Assembly (NCBI GenBank): GCA_900317515.1
Contig: ONHA01000001.1
Span: forward strand, 123,283 to 187,282
Origin: an uncultured Eubacteriales bacterium
GTDB taxonomy: Bacteria > Bacillota > Clostridia > Lachnospirales > Lachnospiraceae
Length of the DNA stretch: 64,000 nt
Direction of reading: 5' to 3'
In this document: one piece after another, positions 28,943-37,970 of the stretch
How the letters are laid out: each line of letters begins with the position of its first letter
How positions within the stretch are numbered: the first letter of the stretch is position 1
Notes under the pieces: generated by a model
The model's database searches: none
What the model was told of the DNA's origin: nothing
The model's input: only the letters and a program-made list of their open reading frames with translations
Translations under genes and position numbers: made by a program

Positions 28943-28977
28943 GCAAAACATTAGGGGCAGGTATCTGCCTGCCCCTA
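28943..28977 (-). terminator. Terminator of rpsO
   Basis: TAGGGGCAGG (28952-28961) pairs perfectly with CCTGCCCCTA (28968-28977); the minus strand continues ATGTTTTGC. It sits between rpsO and pnp. Confidence 0.75.
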
Positions 28978-28986
28978 TGATACGCA

Positions 28987-29253
28987 TTACTTACGAAGCC
29001 CAAGTTTCTCAATCAGTGCACGGTAACGCTCAATGTCCTTCTTTCTCAGATAAGCAAGAAGGCTGCGTCTCGCACCAACCATCTTAAGAAGACCTCTGTT
29101 GGAATGGAAATCGTTCGGATTCTTTTTCATATGATCGGTCAGCTCACGGATCCTTGCGGTAAGGACGGCAACCTGAACCTCCGGCGAACCGGTGTCGCCC
29201 TCTGTGCGGGCATATTCCCTCATGATTTCCTGCTTCTTTTCCTTTGTGATCAT
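28987..29253 (-). CDS. rpsO: 30S ribosomal protein S15
   Basis: Binds the central domain of 16S rRNA early in small-subunit assembly. The 88 residues have the usual length and sequence: [20 protein letters not shown] and [20 protein letters not shown]. The ATG at 29253 is preceded by AGGAGG at eight bases. A longer in-frame reading to 29376 runs through the leader and promoter and is not a real extension. A structured leader suggests S15 controls its own synthesis. Confidence 0.98.
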   Translation of the reverse strand: MITKEKKQEIMREYARTEGDTGSPEVQVAVLTARIRELTDHMKKNPNDFHSNRGLLKMVGARRSLLAYLRKKDIERYRALIEKLGLRK

Positions 29254-29341
29254 TTTGTTTTCCTCCTGTATTATATACTCGCCTTGCATCAGGAGGCGGT
29301 TGGAGTTTCCGTTCCCCGGATGCAGGTGTGCTTTGTGAAGC
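29254..29341 (-). promoter_or_regulatory. Structured leader of rpsO, probable autoregulatory RNA
   Basis: The transcript leader can form a stem of CCTGCATC with GATGCAAGG (eight pairs, one bulge) enclosing about 35 bases, just before the ribosome binding site. Leaders of rpsO commonly bind S15 in bacteria. I could not match this one to a named leader class. Confidence 0.45.
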
Positions 29342-29347
29342 CCAATC

Positions 29348-29376
29348 AGTATAGCAGATGGATTATGCATCGTCAA
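29348..29376 (-). promoter_or_regulatory. Promoter of rpsO
   Basis: TTGACG (29371-29376), 17-base spacer and TATACT (29348-29353) on the minus strand, just after the ribF stop codon. Confidence 0.8.
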
Positions 29377-29383
29377 GCATTAA

Positions 29384-30307
29384 TTATACTTCGATGCCCG
29401 CTCCTTTGAAATATTCTCTCCCGGCTTCCCGGTCGGATAAGATCTGCATTTTCAGCGCTTCGATCGACGGGAATTTCCTCTCCGGCCGGATGAAATGCAG
29501 AAGCTCAACCTTCTGCTCCTCCCCGTAGAGATCGTCGGAGCAGTTGTATAAGAATGTCTCCACCCCGACAAACCTGCCGTCTACCGTCGGTTTTGTGCCG
29601 ATGTTCGTAATGCCGTAGTAATCCTTTCCACCGATCACCGACCGCACCGCGTAGACGCCGTTCGGCGGCAGGAGCTTGCCCATGCCCGGGATCAGGTTCG
29701 TTGTCGGGAATCCGATCGTCCGCCCGATCCTTCTCCCGTGGATGATCGGTCCGTCTATGAAAAATGCATACCCGAGAAGATGATTCACCGTCTCCATATC
29801 GCCTTCGGAAAGCGCCTTCCGAACGCGGGAGCTTGATATATCGAGGGGCCCGTCCTTGACCTTGGAGAAGGCCTTCACCGTAAAGCCCAGCTCGGCCCCC
29901 ATCTCCTCCAGCATCGCGACGTTTCCCCTCCGGCCATACCCAAAGCGGTAATCCTTGCCGACGACGATCGCCTTCGCGTGAAGCCGCCCGACAAGGAACT
30001 CCCTGACAAAATCCTCCGCCTCCATCGTGATGAAGGCCGGAATAAACGGGCACTCGATCAGGGTGTCGATCCCCCAGTCCGAAAGCAGCATCCGCCGCTC
30101 GGGCCTCGTGAGCAAAGTGACCGGCGAGACGCAGATGGAAAAGACGACCGAAGCGAGCTTTTCATTTGTCCCGGCAGAAGCTCTTGCGATGGAGAGCACC
30201 TCATTTATAAGTGCCTGGTGGCCTCTGTGGACCCCGTCAAACTTTCCGAGCGTGATGACGGAAGGATTGGTCAGGCAAAAATCGATTGTTTCCTTGATGA
30301 CCTGCAT
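29384..30307 (-). CDS. ribF: Bifunctional riboflavin kinase / FAD synthetase
   Basis: Makes FMN and FAD from riboflavin. The 307 residues have an N-terminal FAD synthetase domain with ITLGKFDGVHRGHQALI near residue 20 and DISSSRVRKAL near 160. A C-terminal flavokinase domain follows, with GRRIGRTIGFPTTNLIPG near 195-212 and NIGTKPTVDG. It is the last gene of the rimP-to-ribF operon, 13 bases after truB. Confidence 0.96.
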   Translation of the reverse strand: MQVIKETIDFCLTNPSVITLGKFDGVHRGHQALINEVLSIARASAGTNEKLASVVFSICVSPVTLLTRPERRMLLSDWGIDTLIECPFIPAFITMEAEDFVREFLVGRLHAKAIVVGKDYRFGYGRRGNVAMLEEMGAELGFTVKAFSKVKDGPLDISSSRVRKALSEGDMETVNHLLGYAFFIDGPIIHGRRIGRTIGFPTTNLIPGMGKLLPPNGVYAVRSVIGGKDYYGITNIGTKPTVDGRFVGVETFLYNCSDDLYGEEQKVELLHFIRPERKFPSIEALKMQILSDREAGREYFKGAGIEV

Positions 30308-30320
30308 TTCGTTCCTCTCT

Positions 30321-31223
30321 TCAAAGCTCGTTCAGGTAAAGTTCCAACGCGTACTTTGTGCCGGTCCTCCTGTAGATGCCGATAAAAGTGCCGTCCGTAA
30401 GAAACACCCGGACGCGCCGCCCCTCTTCCGGAGGCTTTGTACCGGTGAGCGGCAGGCTGTTGCCGTTGATGGCTGCATTTTTGAACTGGTCCGGGACGGT
30501 GATCACCGGGCAGTCCGGGAAAAAGTCCGGCAGCGGGATGATAAATGAAGACATATCATCGCCCGTCTCCTTCGCACGCACAAACTTCTCCTCAAACTCC
30601 GCGATGGTGATTGCATTTTCAATGGAAAACCCGCCGGCCCGCGTCCGGATGAGGTGGGACATCGCGCCTCCGCAGCCAAGCTTTCTGCCGAGATCCTCGC
30701 ACAGGGTCCTTATATAGGCGCCCTTGGAGCAGCTGACGCGGAAAGTCACGCGCGGCAGATCCATTTTCAGGATCTCGATGTCCGAAAATGTCACCTGCCT
30801 GGCCCGTCTCTCCACCTCGATGCCGCGCCGCGCCAGATCGACCAGCTTCTTGCCTCCGACCTTGACGGCCGAGTACATCGGCGGGATCTGGTCCACGGTT
30901 CCCTCGAACGTAAGAAGCGCATGGCGGACTTCCTCTTGCGTCACATGAACTTCATGTTCCTCGAGCACCTGGCCCGAGGTGTCCTGCGTGTCGGTGATGA
31001 TGCCGAGCACCATCTCCGCCTCGTAGGTCTTTCCGCCTCCCTGAAGGAGCTCCACCAGCTTGGTGGCCTTCCCGAGGCACACCGGAAGGACGCCCTCCGC
31101 GTCCGGGTCCAGCGTTCCCGCGTGTCCGAGCTTCTTCTGCCCGATGATGCGGCGGATACGGGCGACAACTCCGAAAGAAGTCATCCCCGGCTCTTTTCGG
31201 ATATTGACTACACCATTGATCAT
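30321..31223 (-). CDS. truB: tRNA pseudouridine(55) synthase
   Basis: Makes pseudouridine 55 in the T loop of tRNAs. The 300 residues contain GHAGTLDPDAEGVLPVCLGK with the catalytic Asp near residue 39, and YSAVKVGGKKLVDLARRG and SKGAYIRTLCEDLG. A small C-terminal extension is present. The start overlaps the nrnA stop by four bases, so translation is likely coupled. Confidence 0.96.
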   Translation of the reverse strand: MINGVVNIRKEPGMTSFGVVARIRRIIGQKKLGHAGTLDPDAEGVLPVCLGKATKLVELLQGGGKTYEAEMVLGIITDTQDTSGQVLEEHEVHVTQEEVRHALLTFEGTVDQIPPMYSAVKVGGKKLVDLARRGIEVERRARQVTFSDIEILKMDLPRVTFRVSCSKGAYIRTLCEDLGRKLGCGGAMSHLIRTRAGGFSIENAITIAEFEEKFVRAKETGDDMSSFIIPLPDFFPDCPVITVPDQFKNAAINGNSLPLTGTKPPEEGRRVRVFLTDGTFIGIYRRTGTKYALELYLNEL

Positions 31224-32179
31224 CTGCCGCTCATTCCTTTCTGAAGCGCATCCGTAACGGTCCGAAGCACTTCCTCCGGGCTGCCCGTAACCGTGCAGCC
31301 GGCCGCCTTCACATGGCCGCCGCCCCCGAAGAGGGCAGCCGTTTTTGAGACGTCAATGTCCGAGCTGCTCCTGAGCGAAACCTTGCATGTTCCGGGCTCC
31401 GTCTCGTACACGAAAGCGGCCGCAAGAGCCCCGCTTGTGAGCCTTAGGTTTGCCACGATCGCATCAAGATCCTTCTTTTCCGCTCCGTATTCCTTCATCT
31501 CCTCAAGGGAAATGCAGCCCGCCGCAATCCTTCCGTCCGCAAACACCTGCTCTTTCGAGAGCACATAGCCGAGGACCCTGTTCTGCACAAGGCTCCGCTC
31601 ATTGAAGGATTTGTCGATGATCTCGGAGAACGGCACTCCCTTCTCGATGAGGGCGGCCGCGATCCTCAAGGTGGACGGTCTCACGTTGCTGTACTGAAAG
31701 ACGCCCGTGTCATGGATCATGCCCGTGTAGAGCGAGATTGCAATATCCCGCGTGATCTTCTCCTCGTCAAACAGGGTAAACAGGACTTCCGCGCAGGAGC
31801 CGGCGTCCCCGTCAACGAAATTTTCGTCTGCGAAATTCGGATTGCTCGCATGGTGGTCGATGCAGAGGGTCCGCTTTGCCAGGTCAAAGAGCTCCCCGGC
31901 AGCCGCGATGCGGTCGCGGGTACTCACGTCACAGCTCACAAAAAGATCCACGGAGCGCCGTACGGGCTCCGTGAACACATCCTCTGTAAGCCCGGGGAGG
32001 AACATCAGCTCCTCCTTGGGTCTTTCGAGATACAGGGACACATCGATCCACGGAAAATTATCCTTCACATACCCGTAAAGCGCTGTCGTGGTACCCACGC
32101 AGTCGCCGTCCGGATTCACATGCCCGGCAATCACCATGGTCTTTATGTCTTCTGTGATAAATTCATTCAGTCTTTTCAT
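31220..32179 (-). CDS. nrnA: Bifunctional oligoribonuclease / PAP phosphatase NrnA
   Basis: A DHH-family phosphoesterase that clears short RNAs and removes phosphate from pAp. Metal motifs seen are GHVNPDGDCVGT, a second Asp site in FVSCDVS, CIDHHASN and the C-terminal DHHA1 site ALFGGGGHVKAAGC. I place the start at the ATG ending at 32179 because the upstream ATG at 32188 touches its AAGGA. The gene overlaps rbfA by 17 bases, in the order rbfA-nrnA-truB common to Firmicutes. Confidence 0.93.
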   Translation of the reverse strand: MKRLNEFITEDIKTMVIAGHVNPDGDCVGTTTALYGYVKDNFPWIDVSLYLERPKEELMFLPGLTEDVFTEPVRRSVDLFVSCDVSTRDRIAAAGELFDLAKRTLCIDHHASNPNFADENFVDGDAGSCAEVLFTLFDEEKITRDIAISLYTGMIHDTGVFQYSNVRPSTLRIAAALIEKGVPFSEIIDKSFNERSLVQNRVLGYVLSKEQVFADGRIAAGCISLEEMKEYGAEKKDLDAIVANLRLTSGALAAAFVYETEPGTCKVSLRSSSDIDVSKTAALFGGGGHVKAAGCTVTGSPEEVLRTVTDALQKGMSGR

Positions 32180-32537
32180 TTTCCGCATCCTTCGACATGA
32201 CCTCGTCGATCAGCTTCGACATCTCAACACCGCGCTCGATCGAGCGGTCCAGTATGAATGTCAGCTCCGGCGTATTTCTCATGTTGAGCGAATGGGCCAG
32301 CTCGCGGCGGATATACCCCTCCGCGCTTTTAAGGCCGGCCATTGTATCTTTCTTCTCCTGCTCATCCCCCATGACGCTGATGTAGACCTTGCAGGTCTTG
32401 AGGTCCGGCGCCACGTAGGCGTCCATGACCGTCGTCATAAAGGAAATGCGCGGATCCTTGAGGTCGCGTATGATGCCCGCAAGCTCGTGAGCGACCTCCT
32501 GGTTTACCCGTTTATTTTTCGGACTGTTCTTTCTCAT
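32163..32537 (-). CDS. rbfA: Ribosome-binding factor A
   Basis: A 124-residue KH-like protein needed for late 16S rRNA processing and cold growth. RVNQEVAHELAGIIRDLKDPR and the following VYISVMGDEQEK and NMRNTPELTFILDRSIERG are typical. It overlaps the infB stop by four bases (ATGA). Confidence 0.93.
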   Translation of the reverse strand: MRKNSPKNKRVNQEVAHELAGIIRDLKDPRISFMTTVMDAYVAPDLKTCKVYISVMGDEQEKKDTMAGLKSAEGYIRRELAHSLNMRNTPELTFILDRSIERGVEMSKLIDEVMSKDAENEKTE

Positions 32538-35500
32538 GTCCTCGGTACCTCAACCATCGTGTAGGCAAGAACGGTATCCTCAACCTGGAACGCATCCCAG
32601 CCGTCGAATACGAGACCGCACTCGAAGCCCTCGCGGACTTCCTTGACGTCGTCCTTGAAGCGCTTTAAGGATGCGAGCGATCCTTCGTAGAGCTGCTCCT
32701 CGCCGCGGAAGACGCGGATCTTGCACTTGCGCTGGAAGACGCCGTCCTTGACGTATGCACCGGCGATGTTGCCGACGCCCGAAGCCTTGAACATCTGACG
32801 GATCTCGGCGTGGCCGAGCACCTTCTCCTCGTAGACGGCGGCTTTCATGCCGTTCAGAGCGCGCTCGACATCCTCGATTGCCTCGTAAATGACACTGTAG
32901 AGGTGGATATCCACCTTCTGGGCATCCGCGATTGCCTTCGCATTTGCATCCGTCTTGACGTTGAAGCCGATGATGATCGCGTTGGAAGCCGATGCCAGAG
33001 CGACGTCGGACTCGCTGATCGCGCCGACACCGCCGTGGATGACCTTGACGACGACCTCGTCGTTCGAGAGCTTGGTGAGCGACTGGCGGACCGCCTCGAC
33101 GGAACCCTGCACGTCCGCCTTGACGACGATCGGCAGCTCCTTGAGGTTGCCCTCCTTGATCTGGTTGAAGAGATCGTCCAGAGACATCTGCGTCTTGGTC
33201 TCCTCGATAAGGCTCTTCTTGTTCTCGGAAATGAACGTCGCCGCAAACGCCTTGGCCTCCTTATCGGAGTCAAGCGATACGAGGACTTCACCGGCTGCCG
33301 GAACGGCAGAGAGACCGATGATCTCGACCGGCATGGACGGAGTCGCCTTGGTGAGGCGCTTGCCCTTCTCATCGTTCATCGCGCGAACCTTGCCGCTCGC
33401 GGCGCCGCAGGCGATGAAATCACCCTGGCGAAGCGTACCCTTCTGGATGAGGATGGTTGCGACCGGGCCGCGGCCCTTGTCAAGCTTGGCCTCGAGCACA
33501 AGGCCGCGGGCCTTGCGGTTCGGGTTGGCTTTCAGTTCCTTCATTTCCGCGGTGAGCAGGATCATCTCGAGCAGGTTGTCGATGCCCTCATGCGTCTTGG
33601 CGGAAACCGGACAGAAGATCGTGGATCCGCCCCAATCCTCGGCAAGAAGACCTTTTTCTGCAAGTTCCTGCTTGACGCGCTCGACATTGGCACCCGGCTT
33701 ATCGATCTTATTGACCGCTACGATCACTTCGACATTGGCGGCCTTCGCATGGTTGATTGCCTCAACCGTCTGCGGCATGACGCCGTCATCGGCAGCGACA
33801 ACCAGGACAGCAATATCCGTGGAGTTCGCGCCGCGCATACGCATGGCCGTGAATGCCTCGTGGCCCGGCGTATCGAGGAATGTGATCTTCTGACCGTTAA
33901 TGGAAACCATGTAAGCACCGATGTGCTGTGTGATGCCGCCGGCCTCGCGGTCGGTGACATGTGTATTTCTGATCGCATCAAGGAGGGAGGTTTTGCCGTG
34001 GTCGACGTGGCCCATGACGCACACGACCGGCGGACGGGTGACCATATCGTCCTCGCTCTCTTCCTCTTCCGCGAGAAGGGCTCCGATGACGTCCTCCTTC
34101 TCTTCCGCCTCCGCGATGATATCGTAATCCATCGCGATCTCCTGGGCTTTTTCGAACGGAAGCTCATGGTTCACCGTGACCATCTCACCCTTCATGAAGA
34201 GATCCTTCACGAGGTGTGCCGGCGGCATCTTCATGAGGTCGGCGAGATCGCGGACCGTGATGCGCTCCGGAATGCGGATCTCGGTGACAACTTCCTTCTC
34301 TTTCTGTTCAGCGGTCTTGGGCGTAGTCTGCTGCAGAGCCTTCGGGACGCGGTTGAACTGCTTCTTCTGCTGGTTCGGACGATTTGTGCCGAACTGGCTG
34401 TGCTTGCCGTTCTCCTTGCGCTCCTCACGGTTGCGCTCATACTCTTTGCCGTTATCCTTGCGGTATTCGCGGGTAGTCTTATGGACAAGTGCACCGTCGC
34501 TGTCAGCCGGACGGGCCGCAGCGCCTCCGCGCTGACCTCTTGCGGCAGAACCCTGGCCGAAGCCCGTGCGTCCGCCTCTGTCATTTCTGTCAGCCCTGTC
34601 CTTGTCGCCCATTCCGCCTGCCGGACGTCCCGTGCGGTCGCCGAAAGACGGGCGTCCGGTTCCCTGTCCGTATGCCGGACGGGTTCCGCGGTCGCCGAAG
34701 GTGCGGCGGTCATTTGCAGCGCCTGTGCCCTGCGGACGCCCTGTGCGCTCGCCGTACTGGCCCTGACCTGCGCGCGGTGCGCGGTCGCCGTACTGACCCT
34801 GACCTGCGCGCGGTGCGCGGTCGCCGTACTGGCCCTGACCTGTGCGCGGCGCGCGGTCGCCGTACTGGCCCTGACCCTGGCGCGGCGCGCGGTCGCCGTA
34901 CTGGCCCTGACCCTGACGCGGAGCCCGGTCACCGTACTGGCCCTGACCCTGACGCTGCGGACGATCGCCGTACTGGCCCTGGCCCTGACGCGGGGCACGG
35001 TCGCCATACTGGCCCTGGCCCTGACGCGGCTGCTGGTTTCTTGCGCCGCCGTCACGGCGAGCCGCATTATCACCCCTGTCAGATGTCTGACGCGGTGCTG
35101 CAGTTCTCTCATCTCTTGCGGCCGGCCTTGCGTTTTCAGCAGGCGCAGCCGTTCTCTTTCTTTCCGGCTCTTTTGCGGTCTCTGCCTTTACCGGAGCGTT
35201 CTCCGCTTTCGGAGCTTCCGCTTTCGGAGCTTCCGCCTTCGGGGCCTCCGCAGCCTTCGGAGCTTCCGTCTTCACCGGAACCTCTTCCTTTGCCGGTTCC
35301 GCCGCAGCCGGTTTTGTCTCGGCTTTCGCATCCTTGTTCGTCTTCTGCCCGCGGTTCACGATGACGATACCCTTGGATTTTCTCTTCGGGGCCTCATCCG
35401 TTTTCACAGGCGCGCCGGCAGTCTCCTGCTTCGGCGCCTGGATGCTGACAACTTCCGGCTTCGCTTCAGGCTTTGCGGTCCCAAAGCGGGAGCGGATATT

Positions 35501-35632
35501 TGCAACTTCCTGCTCCGGAACCATTGTGACGGCCGTCATGGAATCATATCCCTTCTCACGAAGGTAGCTGACTACCGTTTTTCTATCCACACCAAGTTCC
35601 TTGGCAAGTTCATGAACTTTGATTTTCGCCAT
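32534..35632 (-). CDS. infB: Translation initiation factor IF-2
   Basis: The GTPase that brings initiator tRNA to the 30S subunit. At 1032 residues it is long because of an N-terminal extension. It begins with an IF2-N helical motif ([20 protein letters not shown]). A Lys/Ala/Glu/Pro stretch (about 70-165) follows, then a Gly/Gln/Arg-rich part with eight 12-residue repeats (about 200-295). The G domain carries [20 protein letters not shown] near 535, [12 protein letters not shown] and NKIDKPGAN. Domains II-IV end at the normal place. It is central in the rimP-to-ribF operon. Confidence 0.97.
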   Translation of the reverse strand: MAKIKVHELAKELGVDRKTVVSYLREKGYDSMTAVTMVPEQEVANIRSRFGTAKPEAKPEVVSIQAPKQETAGAPVKTDEAPKRKSKGIVIVNRGQKTNKDAKAETKPAAAEPAKEEVPVKTEAPKAAEAPKAEAPKAEAPKAENAPVKAETAKEPERKRTAAPAENARPAARDERTAAPRQTSDRGDNAARRDGGARNQQPRQGQGQYGDRAPRQGQGQYGDRPQRQGQGQYGDRAPRQGQGQYGDRAPRQGQGQYGDRAPRTGQGQYGDRAPRAGQGQYGDRAPRAGQGQYGERTGRPQGTGAANDRRTFGDRGTRPAYGQGTGRPSFGDRTGRPAGGMGDKDRADRNDRGGRTGFGQGSAARGQRGGAAARPADSDGALVHKTTREYRKDNGKEYERNREERKENGKHSQFGTNRPNQQKKQFNRVPKALQQTTPKTAEQKEKEVVTEIRIPERITVRDLADLMKMPPAHLVKDLFMKGEMVTVNHELPFEKAQEIAMDYDIIAEAEEKEDVIGALLAEEEESEDDMVTRPPVVCVMGHVDHGKTSLLDAIRNTHVTDREAGGITQHIGAYMVSINGQKITFLDTPGHEAFTAMRMRGANSTDIAVLVVAADDGVMPQTVEAINHAKAANVEVIVAVNKIDKPGANVERVKQELAEKGLLAEDWGGSTIFCPVSAKTHEGIDNLLEMILLTAEMKELKANPNRKARGLVLEAKLDKGRGPVATILIQKGTLRQGDFIACGAASGKVRAMNDEKGKRLTKATPSMPVEIIGLSAVPAAGEVLVSLDSDKEAKAFAATFISENKKSLIEETKTQMSLDDLFNQIKEGNLKELPIVVKADVQGSVEAVRQSLTKLSNDEVVVKVIHGGVGAISESDVALASASNAIIIGFNVKTDANAKAIADAQKVDIHLYSVIYEAIEDVERALNGMKAAVYEEKVLGHAEIRQMFKASGVGNIAGAYVKDGVFQRKCKIRVFRGEEQLYEGSLASLKRFKDDVKEVREGFECGLVFDGWDAFQVEDTVLAYTMVEVPRT
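34746..35033 (-). repeat. Tandem 36-base coding repeats inside infB
   Basis: Eight head-to-tail copies encode the 12-residue unit [12 protein letters not shown] with small changes at positions 1-4. The array is in frame and adds no stop, so copy number could vary without breaking IF-2. Confidence 0.9.
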
Positions 35633-35691
35633 TCCTAACTCCTTATGTTCCGCCAGCGCAGATATTGTTTTCCTGCGCTTCAGTATTATCG

Positions 35692-36009
35692 TTATTCGGA
35701 AACTTCTTCCCTCATCGTTTTTATAAAGGCAGCTGCCAGGTTTTCATCCGTGATGGCTGCCGATGTGCGCATTTCTCTGCCGATCCTGTGTCCCAGAGTC
35801 TCCTTGTCCGACATGGTAAAGACCGGAATTTTATAAAATGAACACATATTCTGAAATTTTTTCTTCGTATTCTCCGAAGCATCCGCCGCCAGGATCACAA
35901 CTTTTCCCCGGCCTTTTTTCACGGCAGTCTCCGTCTGAAACTCTCCGCTTGCGACCCGGCCCGCCTTGGCGGCAAGTCCGAGATAGCGGAACGCTTTTTC
36001 ATTCTCCAT
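35692..36009 (-). CDS. L7Ae/L30e-family RNA-binding protein YlxQ
   Basis: A 105-residue K-turn-binding-like protein (YlxQ). FRYLGLAAKAGRVASGEFQT, GKVVILAADASENTKKKF and the conserved YKIPVF segment mark the family. Its exact role is unknown, but it is always near nusA and infB in Firmicutes. The start overlaps the ylxR end by 11 bases. Confidence 0.9.
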   Translation of the reverse strand: MENEKAFRYLGLAAKAGRVASGEFQTETAVKKGRGKVVILAADASENTKKKFQNMCSFYKIPVFTMSDKETLGHRIGREMRTSAAITDENLAAAFIKTMREEVSE

Positions 36010-36271
36010 GCCTGATCTCCGCAGTCAATATCTCATAGATTTCTTCGGGAATCTCCGTGCTGAGCGCTTTCCCGAGCGCCTTGGAGCGCATGGCCAGTCG
36101 GAGGCATTCCGGGTCCGGGCAGATATAAGCCCCTCTCCCGTTCTTCTTGCCGGTCCGATCGACTACGACTTCGCCTTCCGGCGTTCTCACGATCCGCACG
36201 AGTTCCGTCTTGTCTTTAGAGTTCCTGCAGCCCAGACATGTTCTCTGCGGCTTCTTTCTGATCGTCTGCAT
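35999..36271 (-). CDS. rnpM: YlxR (DUF448) nucleic-acid-binding protein, RnpM family
   Basis: A 90-residue protein with the YlxR mark RTCLGCRNSKDKTELVRIVR and the later GRGAYICPDPECL. Family members bind RNA, and in Bacillus one was reported to modulate RNase P, giving the name RnpM. The start lies 56 bases inside the 3' end of nusA. The conserved N-terminal Cys motif begins within a dozen residues of this start, so the overlap appears real. Confidence 0.9.
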   Translation of the reverse strand: MQTIRKKPQRTCLGCRNSKDKTELVRIVRTPEGEVVVDRTGKKNGRGAYICPDPECLRLAMRSKALGKALSTEIPEEIYEILTAEIRHGE

Positions 36272-37367
36272 GGACCGTCTCCTCCGGCATACTCACTTCC
36301 AAACTCTTTTCTTCGGCTTCACCGGCTTCTCTCGCCTGCCTCTCGGACTTGATGTCGATCTTGAAGCCGGTCAGGCGGGCCGCAAGGCGGGCGTTCTGTC
36401 CTTCCTTGCCGATCGCGAGAGAGAGCTGATTGTCCGGAACGATGACTTTCGCGGATTTCTCCTCCGCGTTGGCCTTTACGCTCACGACCTTGGCCGGGCT
36501 TAAGGCATTCTCAATCAGGAATGCCGGGTTCTCATCCCAGGCGATAATGTCGATCTTTTCACCGCGAAGCTCCGCGACGACCGCGTTGACACGGCTGCCG
36601 TTCAGTCCGACGCAGGCGCCGACCGCATCGACGTCCGGGTTGTTGGACCAGACCGCCATCTTCGTGCGGGAGCCCGGCTCGCGGGAAATGCCCTTGATCT
36701 CTACAACCCCGTCGCGGATCTCGGTGACTTCCTCCTCGAAAAGCTTCTTCACAAGCTCCGGATGTGTACGGGAAACCGTGATCTTCGGTCCCCTCGAATT
36801 GCTCTTCACGTCGAGGACGTAGACCTTGACGCGCTCGGTCGGGGAGAATTTCTCGGTCTTGACCTGCTCGTTCTCATTTAAGAGCGCATCCGCCTTGCCG
36901 AGGTTGATGCAGTAAGCCTTGCCCTGCATTCTCTGGACCGTGCCCGAGACGAGCTGGCGAACCTTCTGATTATACTTGTTGAAGACGACGTTTCTCTCCT
37001 CCTCGCGGATCCGCTGCAGGATGACGTTCTTCGCGTTCATCGTGGCGATGCGGCCGAAATTCTTGGAGTTGATATCGACTGTGATGATATCGCCCTCTTC
37101 GGCGTCCGGATCGGTCTTTCTGGCTTCCGCCACGGTGACCTGCAGCGTCGGATCGACGATATCCGCCTCGGTTGCGACGACTTCCTTCTCCGCTGTAACG
37201 GAGTACTCGCAGGTAATGGGATCGATCTTCACGTTGATATTGTCGTTTTTCCCGAAATTTGACTTGCAGGCCTGCATCAGCGACTGCTCAATTGATTCCA
37301 GAAGAGACTCTCTGGAAATGCCTTTCTCCTTCTCGAGCAGTTCGATTGCTTCCTTCAGTTCGCTCAT
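36216..37367 (-). CDS. nusA: Transcription elongation/termination factor NusA
   Basis: A 383-residue RNA polymerase-binding protein that tunes pausing, termination and antitermination. In order it has the N-terminal polymerase-binding domain (1-130), an S1 domain (about 135-200), and KH1 and KH2 with ACVGLNGSRVNAVVAELRGE and LAIGKEGQNARLAARLTG. The short Glu-rich tail lacks the C-terminal repeats of E. coli NusA, as in Firmicutes. It is second in the rimP operon, where it may control its own leader hairpin. Confidence 0.96.
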   Translation of the reverse strand: MSELKEAIELLEKEKGISRESLLESIEQSLMQACKSNFGKNDNINVKIDPITCEYSVTAEKEVVATEADIVDPTLQVTVAEARKTDPDAEEGDIITVDINSKNFGRIATMNAKNVILQRIREEERNVVFNKYNQKVRQLVSGTVQRMQGKAYCINLGKADALLNENEQVKTEKFSPTERVKVYVLDVKSNSRGPKITVSRTHPELVKKLFEEEVTEIRDGVVEIKGISREPGSRTKMAVWSNNPDVDAVGACVGLNGSRVNAVVAELRGEKIDIIAWDENPAFLIENALSPAKVVSVKANAEEKSAKVIVPDNQLSLAIGKEGQNARLAARLTGFKIDIKSERQAREAGEAEEKSLEVSMPEETVHADDQKEAAENMSGLQEL

Positions 37368-37384
37368 TTTTATACCCTCCAGTA

Positions 37385-37849
37385 TTAAATTTCAAATGTC
37401 AGCCGCATGCTGCTGACCGCTTTGCGCTCGAAGACTTTTTCCTCGCCGCCGGTCAGGATCGTTACGGTACCCGCGTCGAAATCCGCGAGGATCCCGGTAA
37501 ACTCCTTCAGTCCGTCAATCGCCTTGTAGGTGTGCACCTCGACTTCCTTTCCGCGCGCAAACTCGAAGTCTCTCGGCCTTTTGATCTGCCGTCCGAGACC
37601 CGGCGAGCTCACGATCAGGATGTACTGGTCGGAAATGAAATTCTGCTCATCGAGCATCGGATCGACCATCCGGCTGAGCGCTTCACACTCGTCCACGCCG
37701 ATGCCGCCTTCCTTGTCCGCGTACATAAGAAGATTCCAGTCACTCCCGTTCTTGACGTATTCCGCGTCAACCGGGATCAGCGAAAGCTTCTCGCAGGCCT
37801 CCTTAAGGATGGCCCAGGCTTTCTCTTCAATAACGTCCTTTCTACTCAC
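37385..37849 (-). CDS. rimP: Ribosome maturation factor RimP
   Basis: A 154-residue protein needed for 30S assembly. VDAEYVKNGSDWNLLMYADK, GVDECEALSRMVDPML and the invariant LIVSSPGLGRQIKRPRDFE are clear. The start is a GTG ending at 37849, five bases after an AAGGGG. It is the first gene of the operon rimP-nusA-ylxR-ylxQ-infB-rbfA-nrnA-truB-ribF. Confidence 0.95.
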   Translation of the reverse strand: MSRKDVIEEKAWAILKEACEKLSLIPVDAEYVKNGSDWNLLMYADKEGGIGVDECEALSRMVDPMLDEQNFISDQYILIVSSPGLGRQIKRPRDFEFARGKEVEVHTYKAIDGLKEFTGILADFDAGTVTILTGGEEKVFERKAVSSMRLTFEI

Positions 37850-37871
37850 AGCCGCCCCTTCTTAACAAAAG

Positions 37872-37900
37872 TTGAGAGCGGGCTCACTGCCCGCTCTCAA
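37872..37900 (-). terminator. Strong hairpin between parC and rimP, terminator or leader attenuator
   Basis: TTGAGAGCGGGC (37872-37883) pairs perfectly over 12 bases with GCCCGCTCTCAA (37889-37900) around a five-base loop; the minus strand continues CTTTTGTT. It lies downstream of the rimP promoter, so rimP transcripts must pass it. Confidence 0.75.
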
Positions 37901-37924
37901 ACAACTACACTAAACATCTTCCTT

Positions 37925-37953
37925 ACTATAGCACTCAAAATCCCGCATTGCAA
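37925..37953 (-). promoter_or_regulatory. Promoter of the rimP-nusA-infB operon
   Basis: TTGCAA (37948-37953), 17-base spacer and TATAGT (37925-37930) on the minus strand, 18 bases after the parC stop. Confidence 0.72.
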
Positions 37954-37970
37954 GCATTTTCTTAAACAAA

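Noticed and set aside
28987-29376. Longer S15 starting at 29376
   Set aside because: The extension covers the promoter and leader; the ATG at 29253 has AGGAGG and gives the normal 88 residues.
32810-35638. A 942-codon open frame antisense to infB
   Set aside because: It is the exact shadow of the low-complexity, GC-rich infB gene, has no ribosome site or family features, and infB is certain.
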